Notes under the pieces: model-generated
Database searches by the model: none
Told to the model about the DNA's origin: nothing
The model's input: the letters and a program-made list of their open reading frames with translations, nothing else
Shown here: positions 11,761-23,144 of the stretch, in pieces
How the letters are laid out: each line of letters starts with the position of its first letter
How positions within the stretch are numbered: the first letter of the stretch is position 1
Program-made: the position numbers and the translations under genes
From: Gigaspora margarita
Lineage: Eukaryota > Glomeromycota > Glomeromycetes > Diversisporales > Gigasporaceae
Direction of reading: 5' to 3'
NCBI GenBank assembly: GCA_009809945.1
Contig: WTPW01000622.1
Coordinates: 227,583-291,582, forward strand
Length of the DNA: 64,000 nucleotides

Positions 11761-13315
11761 TTGGGTCACGAATTGTGGTCTGCACTTCACATGAAAATTG
11801 CCTTTATTCTTATAGCGTTCCTTATAGGGTTAGCAGTTACCGTTTATGGCATGATATTAAAATCATACTTCCTGAAGTTTGTTGCCTGGCTTTAGGTTCG
11901 GGCTTGTTTCTGTCATTGGCACCAGGGTATATTCCCCTGCTCTTCATCTTTTCAATTTGTCAACCTTATATTGGCTCGAAATATGAGATTTATCTCTTAT
12001 ATTTTTTTAACAGGGTTTTGTCTTGATTAAGCATAATGATTATTTATATTAAAGTGCATTATGATCATTTATAAAAATGCATTTGTTTTTATTATTGTCT
12101 TTCAGAATTTACTAACCAAATGTGTATTGATGCGCAAAAATCTTGAATTTAAGCTGTAATAGCCAAAATCTGTTCACATGGCTCTTTCTCATGACTTGAG
12201 AAAAATTCTGATAACTAACATTAGATAATTTATAAATGAATAGCGATTGAACTGGCTATCCAGATTTATATCAAATGCTAACCTGTTATCAGGTTTTATT
12301 TGCATTTTGTGCTAGACACAACTGGTTTATTATAGATTGCGTCTAGTACAAAATATAATTAAAAGCTCAATAACAAGGTTTTCTTTAAATGTGCTTATAT
12401 AGTTTAAATCTTGATTGATTAGATTACATCAATAAATCTTGTTTAAAGATCACCTGAGATTTTATACTTATGTAATGAACAATGACTTGTATTATTTAAT
12501 ACTGAAAAGCATATGTTCAATCATTTTGCTGACAAGCAACTTTACTGAAATTATAATAATAGTAATATATGAATATTAAACTGTTATTTAAAATAACTAG
12601 TTTGAAATAATTAAAAACCTGAAACTTGGGTTGAATAATTGCTATTTTGTTTAGTAATGCTAGTTAAAATAATAAAAATAATTAATTACTTAAAATCAGG
12701 ATTTGCTAAAAGGCAATTTGTTCGTATTACAGAGTATTATTCATCGTAAGACACTTAATGTATTAGATTAGATAATAATATACAATTTTGTTTACAATTA
12801 ATTTGCTGACAGATTATTTTGTTAATATCACACTATATAGCTAATAATATGTTAAAGTGTTATATCATTGGATATCTACAAAAATAATTTATCAGTAAAT
12901 ATAAGTTATCAATAAAATAATTTATCAATAAGATAAGTTATCAATAAAATGATTTATTTGTAAAATGATTGAAATTATTATTATTAAAAGTGATAAAGAA
13001 AAGCGAAGAGTAATAACTCTAAAAAAAGCAAAATCCTGAAATAGGCTTAGATATTATATATAAAGGTTAGTAAAGAATTTTAGAAAGAGAATCAAATAAA
13101 AAATAACTTTTATTATAAGAAACTTAAAGTATTAGATTAGATAATAGAATGTAGAGTAAATTTTTTAAAAAATTATAAAAAGAACCCATTTCGAAGTTAA
13201 AAAATTCATCTATTAAGTTATTAATAACTTGATAAGAGCTCTTTTTAAAAACATTTCTATTTAACATTTATAAATCTTACAAATCTTTAATTATTGTTAT
13301 TCAAATTCCTTTATA
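11761..13315. other. AT-rich intergenic DNA with small repeats
   Basis: No gene is supported; the 83-codon frame at 11775-12026 has no recognisable domain. A motif with GTATTAGATTAGATAATA occurs at 12759 and again at 13128. Near 12885-12970 AAGTTATCAATAAAAT/AATTTATCAATA units repeat in tandem. These may belong to the flanks of the MULE element that follows. Confidence 0.4.
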
Positions 13316-14759
13316 ATGAATCATGAAGTATGCAAAATAGTCCGATCTATTCGTGGTCAAAACAAAATTGTAGCTCGTGGATATTTACTTGTAAAAGAAA
13401 AGAGCAACTATGAAACTTATTATTGGTGCTGTGAACATAAAGTTTTACAAAAATGCAAAGGAAGAGCAATAACTATTTTGGAAGGACAAGACCATATTTT
13501 AAAAAAATTTAATATCCATAACCATGCACCCGAGGCCAGCCATACAGATGTAATCCAAACACTTAATAATATTAGAGAAAGAGCATCACAAACTCATGAA
13601 AAACTCTCTCAAATAATTCAAGATATTGTTATTAATATGCCTGAAGAATCTTTTTCATATATGCCTAGTAATGAAGCTATACGTAAATAAATTTCTCGTG
13701 CTAGAAATAAAAATATGCCTACACAGCCTCAAACATTAGAAAATATTAATGTTCTAGCTCAACTATGTACAACTATAAGAGGATGCCTATTTTTAGCAAA
13801 GGATATTGAATTTAATAACAAAAAAATTATGATTTTTTGTACATCAAACAATCTTCAATATTTAGAAGTAGCTAGATATTGGCTTATAGATGGTACATTT
13901 AAGACTGTTGCAACATTATTCCGTTAATTGTATAAAATTCTTGCAATTGTTGGTGTGAAAGCAATTCATGTGTTTTTCTAATGGTTTATGTATTGATGAC
14001 TAGTAAGACAGAAGAATGTTTTATGCAATTATTTCAAGAATTAATTAATTTAGGATATGAAGCTGGATATGAATTAAGTCCACCAATTATTATAACAGAT
14101 TTTGAACAATCTGTTATTAATTCTATTTGATTAAATTTTCCCAATTCAGCTAATAAATGTTGCTTCTTTCATCTTTGTCAAAGTCTTTGGAGACAAATTC
14201 AAGCTAAGGGATTATCTATTGAATATGGAGAAAATGCAACTTTTAGTATTAAATTACGTCAATTAACAGCCCTTGCATTTCTTCCTTCTACTGAAATTCT
14301 AGCTGCTTTTGACCAAATAAAACCCTTAATGCCTTCTAATGCTAGTAGTATTGTTGACTATTTTGAAAATACTTATATTCGTGGAGAAGTTCAGCAACAA
14401 CTTAGAAATGGAAATATAATTTATGCCCACCAACATTTTCACTATCACTTTGGTCAATATTTGAATTAATTACACAAGGTTACCCTAGAACTCAAAACTT
14501 TATCGAAGGTTGGCATCATAGATGGAATAATATTGTTGGAAGAGCCCATGTTGGAGTTTATACAATTATAGAAGAAATGCGTAAAGAACAACACCAAACA
14601 GATATTAATATAGAAAGAGTTTTATAGGAAGAACCTCAACCATCTCAATCTAAACATGTTATTAATTATGAAAGATGTATTCAGGCAGTCTTTAGTAGTC
14701 GTAATGATTATACTCTTACTGATTATTTAAGAGGAATCACCCACAATCTCTCTTTATAA
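13316..14759 (+). pseudogene. FLYWCH-MULE transposase, broken
   Basis: The N-terminal 90 codons form a FLYWCH-type zinc domain: YYWCCEHKVLQKCKGRA followed by HNHAPE, giving two Cys and two His. The MULE transposase domain follows: WLIDGTFKTVA near 13880 (first Asp), IITDFEQSVINS near 14090 (second Asp), CCFFHLCQSLWRQIQ near 14160, and NFIEGWHHRWN near 14490 (catalytic Glu), ending NLSL at TAA 14757-14759. Such proteins move Mutator-like DNA transposons, and some are domesticated as DNA-binding proteins. Stops at 13688, 13925 and 14128, another at 14626, and frame changes near 13930-13990 and 14440-14480 make this copy inactive. Terminal inverted repeats were not found. Confidence 0.85.
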
Positions 14760-15054
14760 ATTTTAAATTTAGTTTTCTTTATTTCATATTTTTTTTATTT
14801 TTATTTTCATATTTTGTTTTATTTTTATTATTTTATTTTATTTTATCTATTTTTTTGGTCTTTTCACAGTTTGTAGTTATTTTTTCTGATTCAATATAGA
14901 AAACAATAAAGCTATATATTTATTTTATTGGGTGAAATTAACTATAAACAAATTGAATATGTTAAATTTATTAAATAATATCAAATTGTAACTGAGAATT
15001 TCGTCTCCTATTCTCTTTTCTATATTTGTAAGTTATATTTACTTTCTACATTTG
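14760..15054. other. AT-rich flank of the MULE
   Basis: T-rich run (TTTTATTTTTATTTTC type) directly after the transposase stop, then ordinary AT-rich DNA. No inverted repeat found. Confidence 0.4.
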
Positions 15055-16046
15055 TGTTGCTATAGCCATTTTACATATACTCACGAGTTGCATTATATTA
15101 TCACAAGTGTGATTGTTAGTATGACAGCTACTTCGCAAAACAACTGTGCCTTTTATTATTGCAGTAATTTTTTTTCAAATTTTACTGAACGAATATGGAA
15201 TATAACAGTATTGCTTAATTATCTAAATTAAAAAAAAATTGTTTTTTAATTTAAAATTTTAAATTTAATTAACATATCACATCCCATAGTAGTATTTGTA
15301 TAGTGTTAGTAGAGTATCGTGCAATATTTAGACATTGGATCATTTCCCTTCTCAAAACATATGTTGTGATGATAATTTTTTATTTATTCTATCCCGATTG
15401 TTATTTTTAGACATCTATTTTCAGTCAAAATGTACATTTAGTAAGAGTTGACATAGCCCCAAATATAGTACTGTAACTTCTTATTATAGTCAACTAGATT
15501 ACCTTTTTCATCCGGTTTGAAGAGTTGATAAATTCGATTTATGCGATTTATCAAATTTATGCACTTTATGCGATTTATTGAATTTATGCGATTTATTGAA
15601 TTTATGCGCTTTATGCAATATATCCGATATATTGAATATATCGAACTTGGAACTGGTTAGAACAAGTATGAAAGTAGAATTAGCGCAATCATATAAAAGT
15701 ATAAATACGTTGTCTTCTGCCTTCACAAAAGTGTAGCCTTAGTTGAGCGAAAAAAGCTCAAAGTCAAAGATAGAGTTCACTATTGTAGAGTAATAACCAT
15801 CAAAATTACAGTAGAGGTGTTAGTGTTAGTGACTCCTCCTGCGAGATAATTGAATAAACTGTTATTATTAAAAAATGATAACCTGATAAGTGGTTGTATT
15901 AAAGTCCGAACTCGTGACTCTTAGTATTGATTAAATTTTGATTTCTGACTGCTCTTGGGTGCCATCAGAATTTAATTGGGACTAATCGGAGCAGAAATAA
16001 AACAATCTATGACCTCTTATTAGAGTCTCGTGATATTGGGTGTTCA
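15055..16046 (+). mobile_element. Possible solo LTR (weak)
   Basis: The segment begins TGTTGCTATAGCC and ends GTTCAACA, a TG...CA boundary with inverted TGTTG/CAACA. Inside are a TATA-like box (ATATAAAAG at 15691) and an AATAAA signal at 15853, in the order expected of an LTR promoter and R region. Shortly after the right end stands TGGTATCAT (16051-16059), like the start of a Met-tRNA primer site. No target duplication is seen and no partner LTR lies in the window. It could equally be an unrelated promoter-like stretch. Confidence 0.3.
15520..15650. repeat. Tandem repeat of TTTATGCGATTTATTGAA units
   Basis: Units of about 15-24 bp (TTTATGCGATTTATTGAA, TTTATGCACTTTATGCGA) are repeated some six times, then grade into TATATCCGATATATTGAA. 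The minus frame over it gives only a repeated HKFNKS pattern, so it is not treated as a gene. Confidence 0.65.
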
Positions 16047-16379
16047 ACAAAACTATGTGTGGTATCATATTTATTTGATCTATAAAAGCCCATATTTCTC
16101 AAGTTCAATTAGATGTACAGCCTTAACGACAAATACTTATGAAGCAAAACATTGAAGAGATCAATGTTAAGGTTCAAAGAACAAAGCTATAGAAGATTTT
16201 ATATTTTATCCAGAAAAATTTACTGGTTAATTTAATTAAAATAGGGTAAGATAAAAATTTTTTTCGTATATACAATGTAAAAAATGGCTCTATAGCCTTA
16301 TTTTCATGATGAATAAGAAGTATTGCATTAAAACTTTCAATGAAAAAGAAAGAGTACAACCTATGCATAAAGATGAAGA
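16047..16379. other. AT-rich spacer
   Basis: No supported gene. A 64-codon minus frame at 16174-16368 lacks any motif. Confidence 0.35.
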
Positions 16380-16595
16380 TCGGTCAAGTTTTCAATAATC
16401 GATCATTGATCGATTATATGTATAATAGATCGATACTTTGATCAATTATCATGCTTTGACTGATCATGTTGATTCAATCGATCACTATATCTTGACTGGT
16501 CACGTTGCTTTGATCGATCACATGGTTTGATTGGTTAAGTTGCTTTATCGAACATAATACCAGTCATGTTCTTTGATCGATCATGTCTTGACCAT
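16380..16595. repeat. GATCGATCA-motif cluster 1
   Basis: The words ATCGATCA, TTGATCGATCA and TTGACTGGTCACGTTG recur about ten times with loose 17-30 bp spacing. A similar cluster stands at 18872-19030. The motif is palindromic, so the array could form many short hairpins or be a protein-binding array. Confidence 0.55.
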
Positions 16596-16756
16596 CACTA
16601 ATGAAATTGGATTAAAATAAAATGTAGGTTTCTATTTAATCTTCTAAAACCCATTTATACTCTACTCTAAAACTAACCTCTAACCTTAGTCCTAACTTTA
16701 AAAAAATGCGCCCCTTTTATTACCATACATATTTCAATTATTCCCAGGTCAATAAT

Positions 16757-17290
16757 AGTTGCTACATAGTAAAGTCTTAATTTTACTATGTAAATCGATA
16801 ATATCCGCTTAAATAAACTTGTTTGGAAGAGCAAAATGTATATTCACTGAAAGTTTCATCCAAATTGGAGAACATTTTATTATTTGACTTTTAATTTTTA
16901 CGTTCAACGAAAAAATTAAAATCTTTTTAAAAAATATGTTCGACAAACGTAATACTGTATACTTCCGAAATTAAGCACCCCCCAAAAATAAGCACCCCGA
17001 CATCCTATATTTACCCAAAATTAAGCACCTCTTTAAATAGTTACTAGGCTAAAAAACAGTTAAACCCTGTTTGCATCAGTCATATGATATCCCAAAAATA
17101 AGCACCCATATAATAAAAAAAGGTACTTAATTTTGGAAGTATACAGTAATTAAAAGTCAAATAATAAAAACTTCTCCAATTTAGATAATACTTTCAGAGT
17201 TTATGCATTTTGTTCTCCCAAACAAGTTTACTTAGGCAAGTTTTATCTATTACATAGTAAAATTTTGACTTTACTATGTGGTGACTACTT
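16757..17290. mobile_element. MITE family B, copy 1, interrupted by another MITE
   Basis: Left end AGTTGCTACATAGTAAAGTC and right end GACTTTACTATGTGGTGACT are inverted. Arms continue with TAAATAAACTTGTTTGG against CAAACAAGTTTACTTAGG and a shared TTCGACAAACG/TTCAACGAAA centre. Copy 2 (17761-18097) has the same layout without the insert. A 192-bp element occupies 16955-17146. No coding capacity. Confidence 0.8.
16955..17146. mobile_element. Nested TA-flanked MITE (192 bp)
   Basis: Ends CTGTATACTTCCGAAATTAA and TTAATTTTGGAAGTATACAG are inverted, with TA on each side. Comparison with the uninterrupted family B copy shows that it landed cleanly at a TA in the host MITE. Internal AAAATAAGCACCC words repeat four times. 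Its ends resemble those of the element at 60686-61323, so the two are probably related. Confidence 0.8.
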
Positions 17291-17317
17291 GTGATCATTG
17301 TATATAATCTGATCCAG

Positions 17318-17432
17318 GTCTGACCCGACCCAGATTTACTCTGACCCGACCCAGATTTTCTCTGACCTGGGTCTGATCCGACCCACATTTGATCTGACCT
17401 GACCCGACCCAGGTTGGTTCAGACCCGACCCT
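17318..17432. repeat. Minisatellite, TCTGACCCGACCCAGATTT unit
   Basis: About six units of 18-20 bp built on TCTGACCCGACCCAGATTT, markedly richer in C than the flanks. The complementary strand has repeated GGGTCGGGTCAGA, so G-runs are regularly spaced. The minus frame through it (GSGQ repeats) is a by-product. Confidence 0.75.
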
Positions 17433-17760
17433 GCTAAAATCCCTACAGTACACATGGCTTAGTAAATTTCTAATTTAAAAAAATTCTGGTTCCAAAGCCT
17501 CACTGCTTATAAAATGCAGTTACTGTTGTGTGTAAAAAATTTTTTTAAAAAAAAAGTTTTTTTATTCTTACCTTTTTTTTACTATATACTTTTTTTTTAG
17601 TCTTGTCATTTTACTATGTTGTTGTTGGCATTGTTTTTGGAGCTTTTGGCATCATCATTGTGGAGTTATCACCATTGTGGAGTTATTGCCATCATGAAGC
17701 TATCACCATTGTGGAGTTAAAACAGCTTTGATCTGAAAGTAAGCTACCCCACAATTGACA
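17433..17760. other. Spacer with small GTGGAGTTATCACCATT repeat
   Basis: Between 17630 and 17720 the word ATTGTGGAGTTA recurs three times, mixed with CATCATGAAGCTATCACC. TAAGCTACCCCACAATT at 17741-17757 matches a word inside the element at 60686-61323 and may be a remnant of that family. Confidence 0.45.
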
Positions 17761-18097
17761 AAAGTTGCTACATAGTAAAGTCTAAATTTTACTAAGAAAA
17801 TCGATATAAACGCTTAAGTAAACTTATTCAGAAGGTCAAAATACACTTACTACAAAATTTTCATAAGTATTATAGAATTTGTTATTAATTGACTTTTGAT
17901 TTTTACGTTCGACGGAAAAATTAAATTTTTTTAAAAAAATATATTCGACGAATATAAAAATTAAAAGTTAAATAATAAAACTTCTTCAATTTTAATAAAA
18001 ATTTCAGAGTATATATATTTTGGTATTGCAAACAAGTTTACTTAATCAATAATTATCGATTAACATAGCTGAATTTAGACTTTACTATGTAGCAACT
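17761..18097. mobile_element. MITE family B, copy 2 (about 337 bp)
   Basis: AGTTGCTACATAGTAAAGTC at the left and GACTTTACTATGTAGCAACT at the right are complementary. Arms and centre (TTTTTACGTTCGACGG) match copy 1. A half-copy exists near 61096-61245. Non-coding. Confidence 0.8.
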
Positions 18098-18871
18098 ATC
18101 TGTGATTAACTAATAAACGATTTTGCTTCAATATTATTGGCTGTTTATACTATATATATAGGACGTGATAGATGGGTGACCCCCCAGCAAATTACATGAT
18201 TTACTGCACTTTCCTTAAAGGAATCATTTGTTAGGTTTTTAAGGTTAGGATTAGTGTTTAAATGGTTGGATTGTTAAATTGATAGGATAAAATGCTAATA
18301 TTATTTATGGTAATAAAATAAGGTATAAACTCCTAGTTACAAAAGAAGCATAGAAGAATTTGGTCAAAGTTTTAGAGCTTTTTAGTTACTATAGGTTTGT
18401 ATTCTGTTCTATGNATTCTATTTTTTTAATTATTAAACAAAAGACTAATTTTGGCTTGTTTTAAAACTTATTAAGATAATGATTAAAAATAATTATAAAT
18501 TAGATAGATTTAGAGCCAAAGTATAGGCTATAGATATGCTTTTTTTAAAGCAGGCTTTGGGTCCATCTATATGTCTCCCATGCAGCTCAAATTTTTAAAA
18601 ATTGATATATTAAACTTTATATATTTTTTAAACTAATATATAGGTATTTTGTGCCAAGTCCAATTGACAGACGTAACTTATTTATGTATTATTTTTAAAT
18701 ATATTCAAGTTATAATATATATTATATATATATATTATTTAATAATAAATAATAAAATATAATTTAATTTTAAGATTGTTAGTTTTTGCTATATATTATG
18801 AGAAACAAATTATTCATTTCAATTTTTGGTTCAAACCAAAAATTTTTTTTTGAGATATTTTCAAGTTAACG
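18098..18871. other. AT-rich spacer with a TA-rich microsatellite
   Basis: No gene seen. TATATATTATATATATATAT-type sequence stands near 18712-18745. Confidence 0.4.
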
Positions 18872-19030
18872 GGGTGATCGATTAAAACGTATGACCACTC
18901 GAAATAATCGATTAAGATCTTGTAATCAATCAAAATTCTATGATCGATCAAAATTCTATGATCAATCATGCTCGAGCAGAATTTCAAGTTCCGTCACAAT
19001 CAATTTGACTGAGCAATCGATCATTTTATA
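18872..19030. repeat. GATCGATCA-motif cluster 2
   Basis: ATCGATTAA, AATCAATCAAAATTCTATG and ATGATCGATCAAAATTC recur about seven times. The core word is shared with the cluster at 16380-16595, but the spacing differs. Confidence 0.5.
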
Positions 19031-20309
19031 ACTGATCTCCATCTCTACCTATGAAGCATGACTCAATTTTTATAAAATAATATTATGTACAATACTTACG
19101 TACTTATATTGTAAAAATCAATTACTAATTAAAAATAATACAACCACATATAACTTTGATTTATATAGTACATTACACACACCATCGTGACATCATTCAG
19201 AGCTCTATTGCGACCCTAGTTACTCTATCCACGCCTCAATCAAAGCCTTACCATTATTAGGATTTAGATAGAGTAATATATTTAATTTAAGTTAGTATTA
19301 GTAATGTATGTGTATAATGGTAACAGGTATAATTTCATCTTTTTCAAACGTATGTACGTATGTACACAATATCATGATAAAACGAAATTAGGTAAGAATG
19401 TTTTGCGTCATTTTCTGAATTTGCGTCGATTTTGAATTGGCATAAGTTATTTCTCAATTTTTACCAATCGTGAAATGACCCAGGTTAATTCATAGTGCAG
19501 ACATGAGACCATAGCAATAATAATTATGTATTATATAATTTAATAACAACAATAAAAATTGTGCATTTTATCAATGACGATAATAATAATTATTAATAAT
19601 CATAATGAGTTTTTATTGATCTTTTTCATTGATATTTATAAAGATAATTCTTTATTATTGCTTGTTTTATTTTATTTTTATTCATTATATTCGAATTGAT
19701 CTTTATTGCCTTGTATTACATATTATTTTCTTCAACACTTTATTGATTCGCAAGGGTATGCTTCGTGACTGATAAAATTTGTTATAATGAATGTCTAAAT
19801 ATACAAAAAATTTTCAATCTTTAGTGTAACTCGAAAACAAGCTAATACCTTAAGGTTCTTTGTATTGGTATAACAGAAAAACTGCACATGCCTAAACAAA
19901 GATAGATATAACTCAGGGATGCAAGTTTGTTATATCAAAAATTTTACGAAATACTAATACTATAATGGTCTAATATTTTGCAGGCGAAGGATTACAAGGT
20001 GATCATTTTTACATGACTATTAAAAAAAGCATCTGGCTTTGAATTTAATGTGCTGTAAAACATCCAGTAACTGGATTTTCTTTACAAAAATAAATTACTT
20101 GAGTTAATCGAGTCTATGTAGCGTATAAATAGTATTTTACGACCTATATTTATCATTAATAAGAAAACAAAATAATAATGTAAATAATATATTCAATTTC
20201 AGCAAATTTTAATTTAAGATATACTTATATAACGTTCCTGGTTTTAGCATGACTGCATCATGCAGCTACTCTAATATAGATATATTAAACAATGCAAAAA
20301 GGGTTTGAA
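19031..20309. other. AT-rich DNA, nothing recognised
   Basis: Six-frame inspection gives no supported gene and no clear repeat. A TACGTATGTACGTATG-type patch lies near 19350. Confidence 0.45.
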
Positions 20310-20705
20310 TGCCAATTTTCTGAAAAGACATAATACCGACAAGGTTAGTCAGTATTATGTTCTTTCGGGAGAATGGCTTTCAGAAAATCATATCATAGCA
20401 TTCACAGTATTATAAATTCGGGAAAAGGTCTTTCTATAAATAAGTCTTCAGTGAAATTACTTTGGGAAAATAGTGTGTCAGAAAAATATAACATCTTGAA
20501 AATAAAATATCAAAAAAATGGGCATCGTCTAAATGATATTCAGTGAAATAGATTGTCAGTTAAGTGACATTGATTTTTGGTGAAATGATATATCAAGAAA
20601 ATGAGGCATCAGAATTACATCATGTCAGAGAAAGGTATTTTTGACATTATGGTATTGGTAAAATGGTATGTCAGAAAAGTGAATTTCAGGAAATTATACC
20701 GTAAC
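20310..20705. mobile_element. Foldback-like element related to those at 10.05 and 60.72 kb
   Basis: Motifs TCAGAAAATG, GTCAGTGAAAT, CAGTGAAATTA and TTTCTGAAAAGACAT fill the segment on one strand, with complementary TTTTCTGA-type words at the left end. Left end GAATGCCAATTTTCTGAAAA and right end TTTCAGGAAATTATACCG are weakly inverted. Decayed and non-coding. Confidence 0.5.
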
Positions 20706-21402
20706 CATGCACATTGTGTACATAGATTATATATACTGGTCTAATGTGCAGGCCTAACAAAACTTTTTGCAGTTTGAATCAGATTTGGGTAGCCTAGCCT
20801 GATTCTGAACCTAAATGAATTGAACCTTTTAGACTTCAACAGAACTTTTGGCCTTTAACTTCTAAACTTATGTAAAATTTTTTAATTTTTAGTAGGATTT
20901 TTATAAAACTTTCAATAAGACTTTCACTTTTAGTAACTTTTCAATCTGATATATTTTAATGTATCACAAATACTTTGGAGTTTTCGAATACAATTCACTA
21001 TTGCATATCTTCTTGCATGATAATGGTATATACTAGGAAATCAGAATCAGATATAGGTCTCAAGTGCAAAATAAAAGCTAGCTTTTACTATATGTGTTAC
21101 ACTAACTGCAGAACATTCTTGAAACCCAAAATTCTTGATTTTGATTTTTTTTGCTAGATATTATATAGAAATGCATTCAATTTGTCTAGACTTGTAAGTC
21201 CTAGCTAATACTTCAGACAATGAGTATCATTTAAATATTTTTATTTTTTTGCAATAACTTAATTATTTATTTATCATGATTTAGTTAGTAAGTGCAATAA
21301 AATTTAAAACACCTTAATGTATTGTATAAGCAATGTGAGACAAGCTAGTTTTATATATATTTAAAAATATATATATAAACTTTTCTTTAAATTTTAAATA
21401 TA
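20706..21402. other. AT-rich spacer
   Basis: No supported gene; the 60-codon frame at 20975-21157 has no recognisable feature. AACTTTTxxTTTTAG-like words repeat near 20830-20940. Confidence 0.4.
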
Positions 21403-21977
21403 GTCCTGCGGGTCGATAACGTAGTAGTTGCGCTCCCAGGACATTGCCGCTTCTTTACATAAGGTCACTAGTTCAAGTCCTACGAACGGCAAAAATAACT
21501 ACACACAATCATATGATGGATGACTTGAATTAGGATGCTAGAACCGTGTTTGGACGGCTCAGCCACATTTTAGGTTTGGCTTGATGAAGGCTCTCCAGAC
21601 ATCTGAATAGATATTAACAGATATTGTGTAACTTGCTCTAACGGGGCTTCTGGTCTGGTCTGTGTTTGTTTGTTCCCAGCCTCAGGGGTGAAAGACATCT
21701 AGAAAATTTAGAATGAGGATCGGAGTCCAGTCGAACTCACCTGCCACTGGTGTTGTCTTTCTGTTGAATTACTTAGATAGTTCTGGTTAAATCCCCCGGT
21801 TGTAAATGGGTCAGCTGATTAGGTTCAGTTGGAATAAAAAATAGGATGGCTTAGTACTGGTTAGCCACGGTAGAAATTAAAAATAGTAATAGATATACAT
21901 ATGTAGATCATTACAATGTACAAGAATGTAGGGCCCGGTTGGGTCCAAAGATTAATGACCTTAATAAAAAAAAAAAG
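21403..21977 (+). mobile_element. tRNA-derived SINE
   Basis: The left end looks like a decayed tRNA head: TAACGTAGTAG at 21417-21427 fits the pol III A box (TGGCNNAGTGG) with G-to-A changes, and GTTCAAGTCC at 21471-21480 fits the B box (GGTTCGANNCC). The spacing is right for a tRNA promoter. A GC-richer body of several hundred bases follows, with no reading frame. An A-run near 21964-21977 may be its tail, though the last 100 bases could belong to something else. SINEs are transcribed by RNA polymerase III and moved by LINE machinery. Confidence 0.65.
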
Positions 21978-22286
21978 ACTACTAACATGCAGCTTCGGGT
22001 TGTACGCCCGAAGAAATTTAAAAAGAAAAAAAAATTTTAAATATATATTCTGTAGTCTTTTATTTAAAGTCTTAGTTCTTAACTCCAAGTAATTTAAAGA
22101 TAATCTTCCTTTCAAGTTGATGTATTTTTTATCTTTACAACCCCTGTAAAGTTAAAGCAATAATATAACCATTAACTTTAACCCTAACCCTAATTCTAAA
22201 AATTAATAAGTAAACCTTCTTTGGCTCCTAGTTAAAAGTTATAAAGCTTACTTTTCTAACAAATCAGCCCAGTGGATCCCAAGATA
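21978..22286. other. AT-rich spacer
   Basis: Holds a short GC hairpin (CTTCGGGTTGTACGCCCGAAG, 21993-22013) and a small CTTTAACCCTAACCCTAATT stretch near 22178 that resembles telomeric repeat but is only two units long. Confidence 0.4.
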
Positions 22287-23133
22287 CTTGGGATCAAAGA
22301 AGAGAACATAAGGATCAGCAAATTCACTATTATACAAAGCATTATAGGAAAACATCATCAAATGAAAAATTGTAATTTGCACAAAATTTTATTATTAGAA
22401 TCAACTTTGGGCTTTTAAGTAAAGTTGTTCTTTGGCTCAAAAAAATGCAAGTTTCTTAAAATATATTTTATTATTTTCTTAGTAAAATTTTCACTATGAT
22501 AAATAAATTTTTCAAAACAATATATAAAGAAAAACAAATATTAAATTAGAAAAAAGCTATCAAACAAATAATCGTGATTTGCGTAAAATTTTATTATTAC
22601 AATTAACTTTGGGTTCTTAAGTAAACTTGTTCTTTGGCTCAAAAAAATGCTAGTTTCTTAAGATAAGATTTATTATTTTCTTAGTAAAATTTTTCACTAT
22701 ACTAAAAAACTTTCAAAACATAAGGGAGAAAGAGTATTCTGACGAAGAGAGATATTGTGATGAATTGAAATATCTTGTGATCCTATGATCAGATCCAGAT
22801 AAAATTTACACTATTCAATTTCTTAAGTGAGAGACATCGAATAGTAACAATATTCCCAAGGCCAAAATTTTTTTATTTTTTTAAAAAATAATTAAATTAA
22901 GATAATTTGTAATGCAGTGATCAGAATCAAACAATTTTAGTTTCATTAGATTTAGCTTGATGAGACAAATCAGAAAATACTAAAATTGTTTGATTTGAAT
23001 CAACATATCACAGGATATGAATGAAAAATTTTAATTTCATCAGTATACCCCTTTCTCACTTACATAAAGAAAAATAAATAGTTTGTGTAATAGTGAATTT
23101 GCTAATACTTATATTCTCTTCTTTGATCCCAAG
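22287..23133. mobile_element. TA-flanked element with long inverted ends (847 bp)
   Basis: CTTGGGATCAAAGAAGAGAA at the left and TTCTCTTCTTTGATCCCAAG at the right are exact complements, and the inverted match continues through AGCAAATTCACTATTA. TA borders both ends. Inside, a 200-bp stretch is tandemly duplicated (about 22370-22500 and 22576-22720; shared TTCTTTGGCTCAAAAAAATG). No coding frame, so a non-autonomous Tc1/mariner-type element. Confidence 0.85.
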
Positions 23134-23144
23134 TATAGATTATT

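Noticed and set aside
11775-12026. 83-codon hydrophobic + frame
   Set aside because: No domain, no neighbouring exon and no clear start context; left as spacer.
15508-15726. 72-codon minus frame with HKFNKS repeats
   Set aside because: By-product of a short tandem repeat; no support as a gene.
21403-21490. Possible tRNA gene
   Set aside because: The A and B boxes are decayed, no cloverleaf closes properly, and a SINE-like body follows.
22170-22205. CCCTAACCCTAA-like stretch as a telomere remnant
   Set aside because: Only two units; similar CCCTGACCC words at 60.89 kb lie in the centre of a foldback element.
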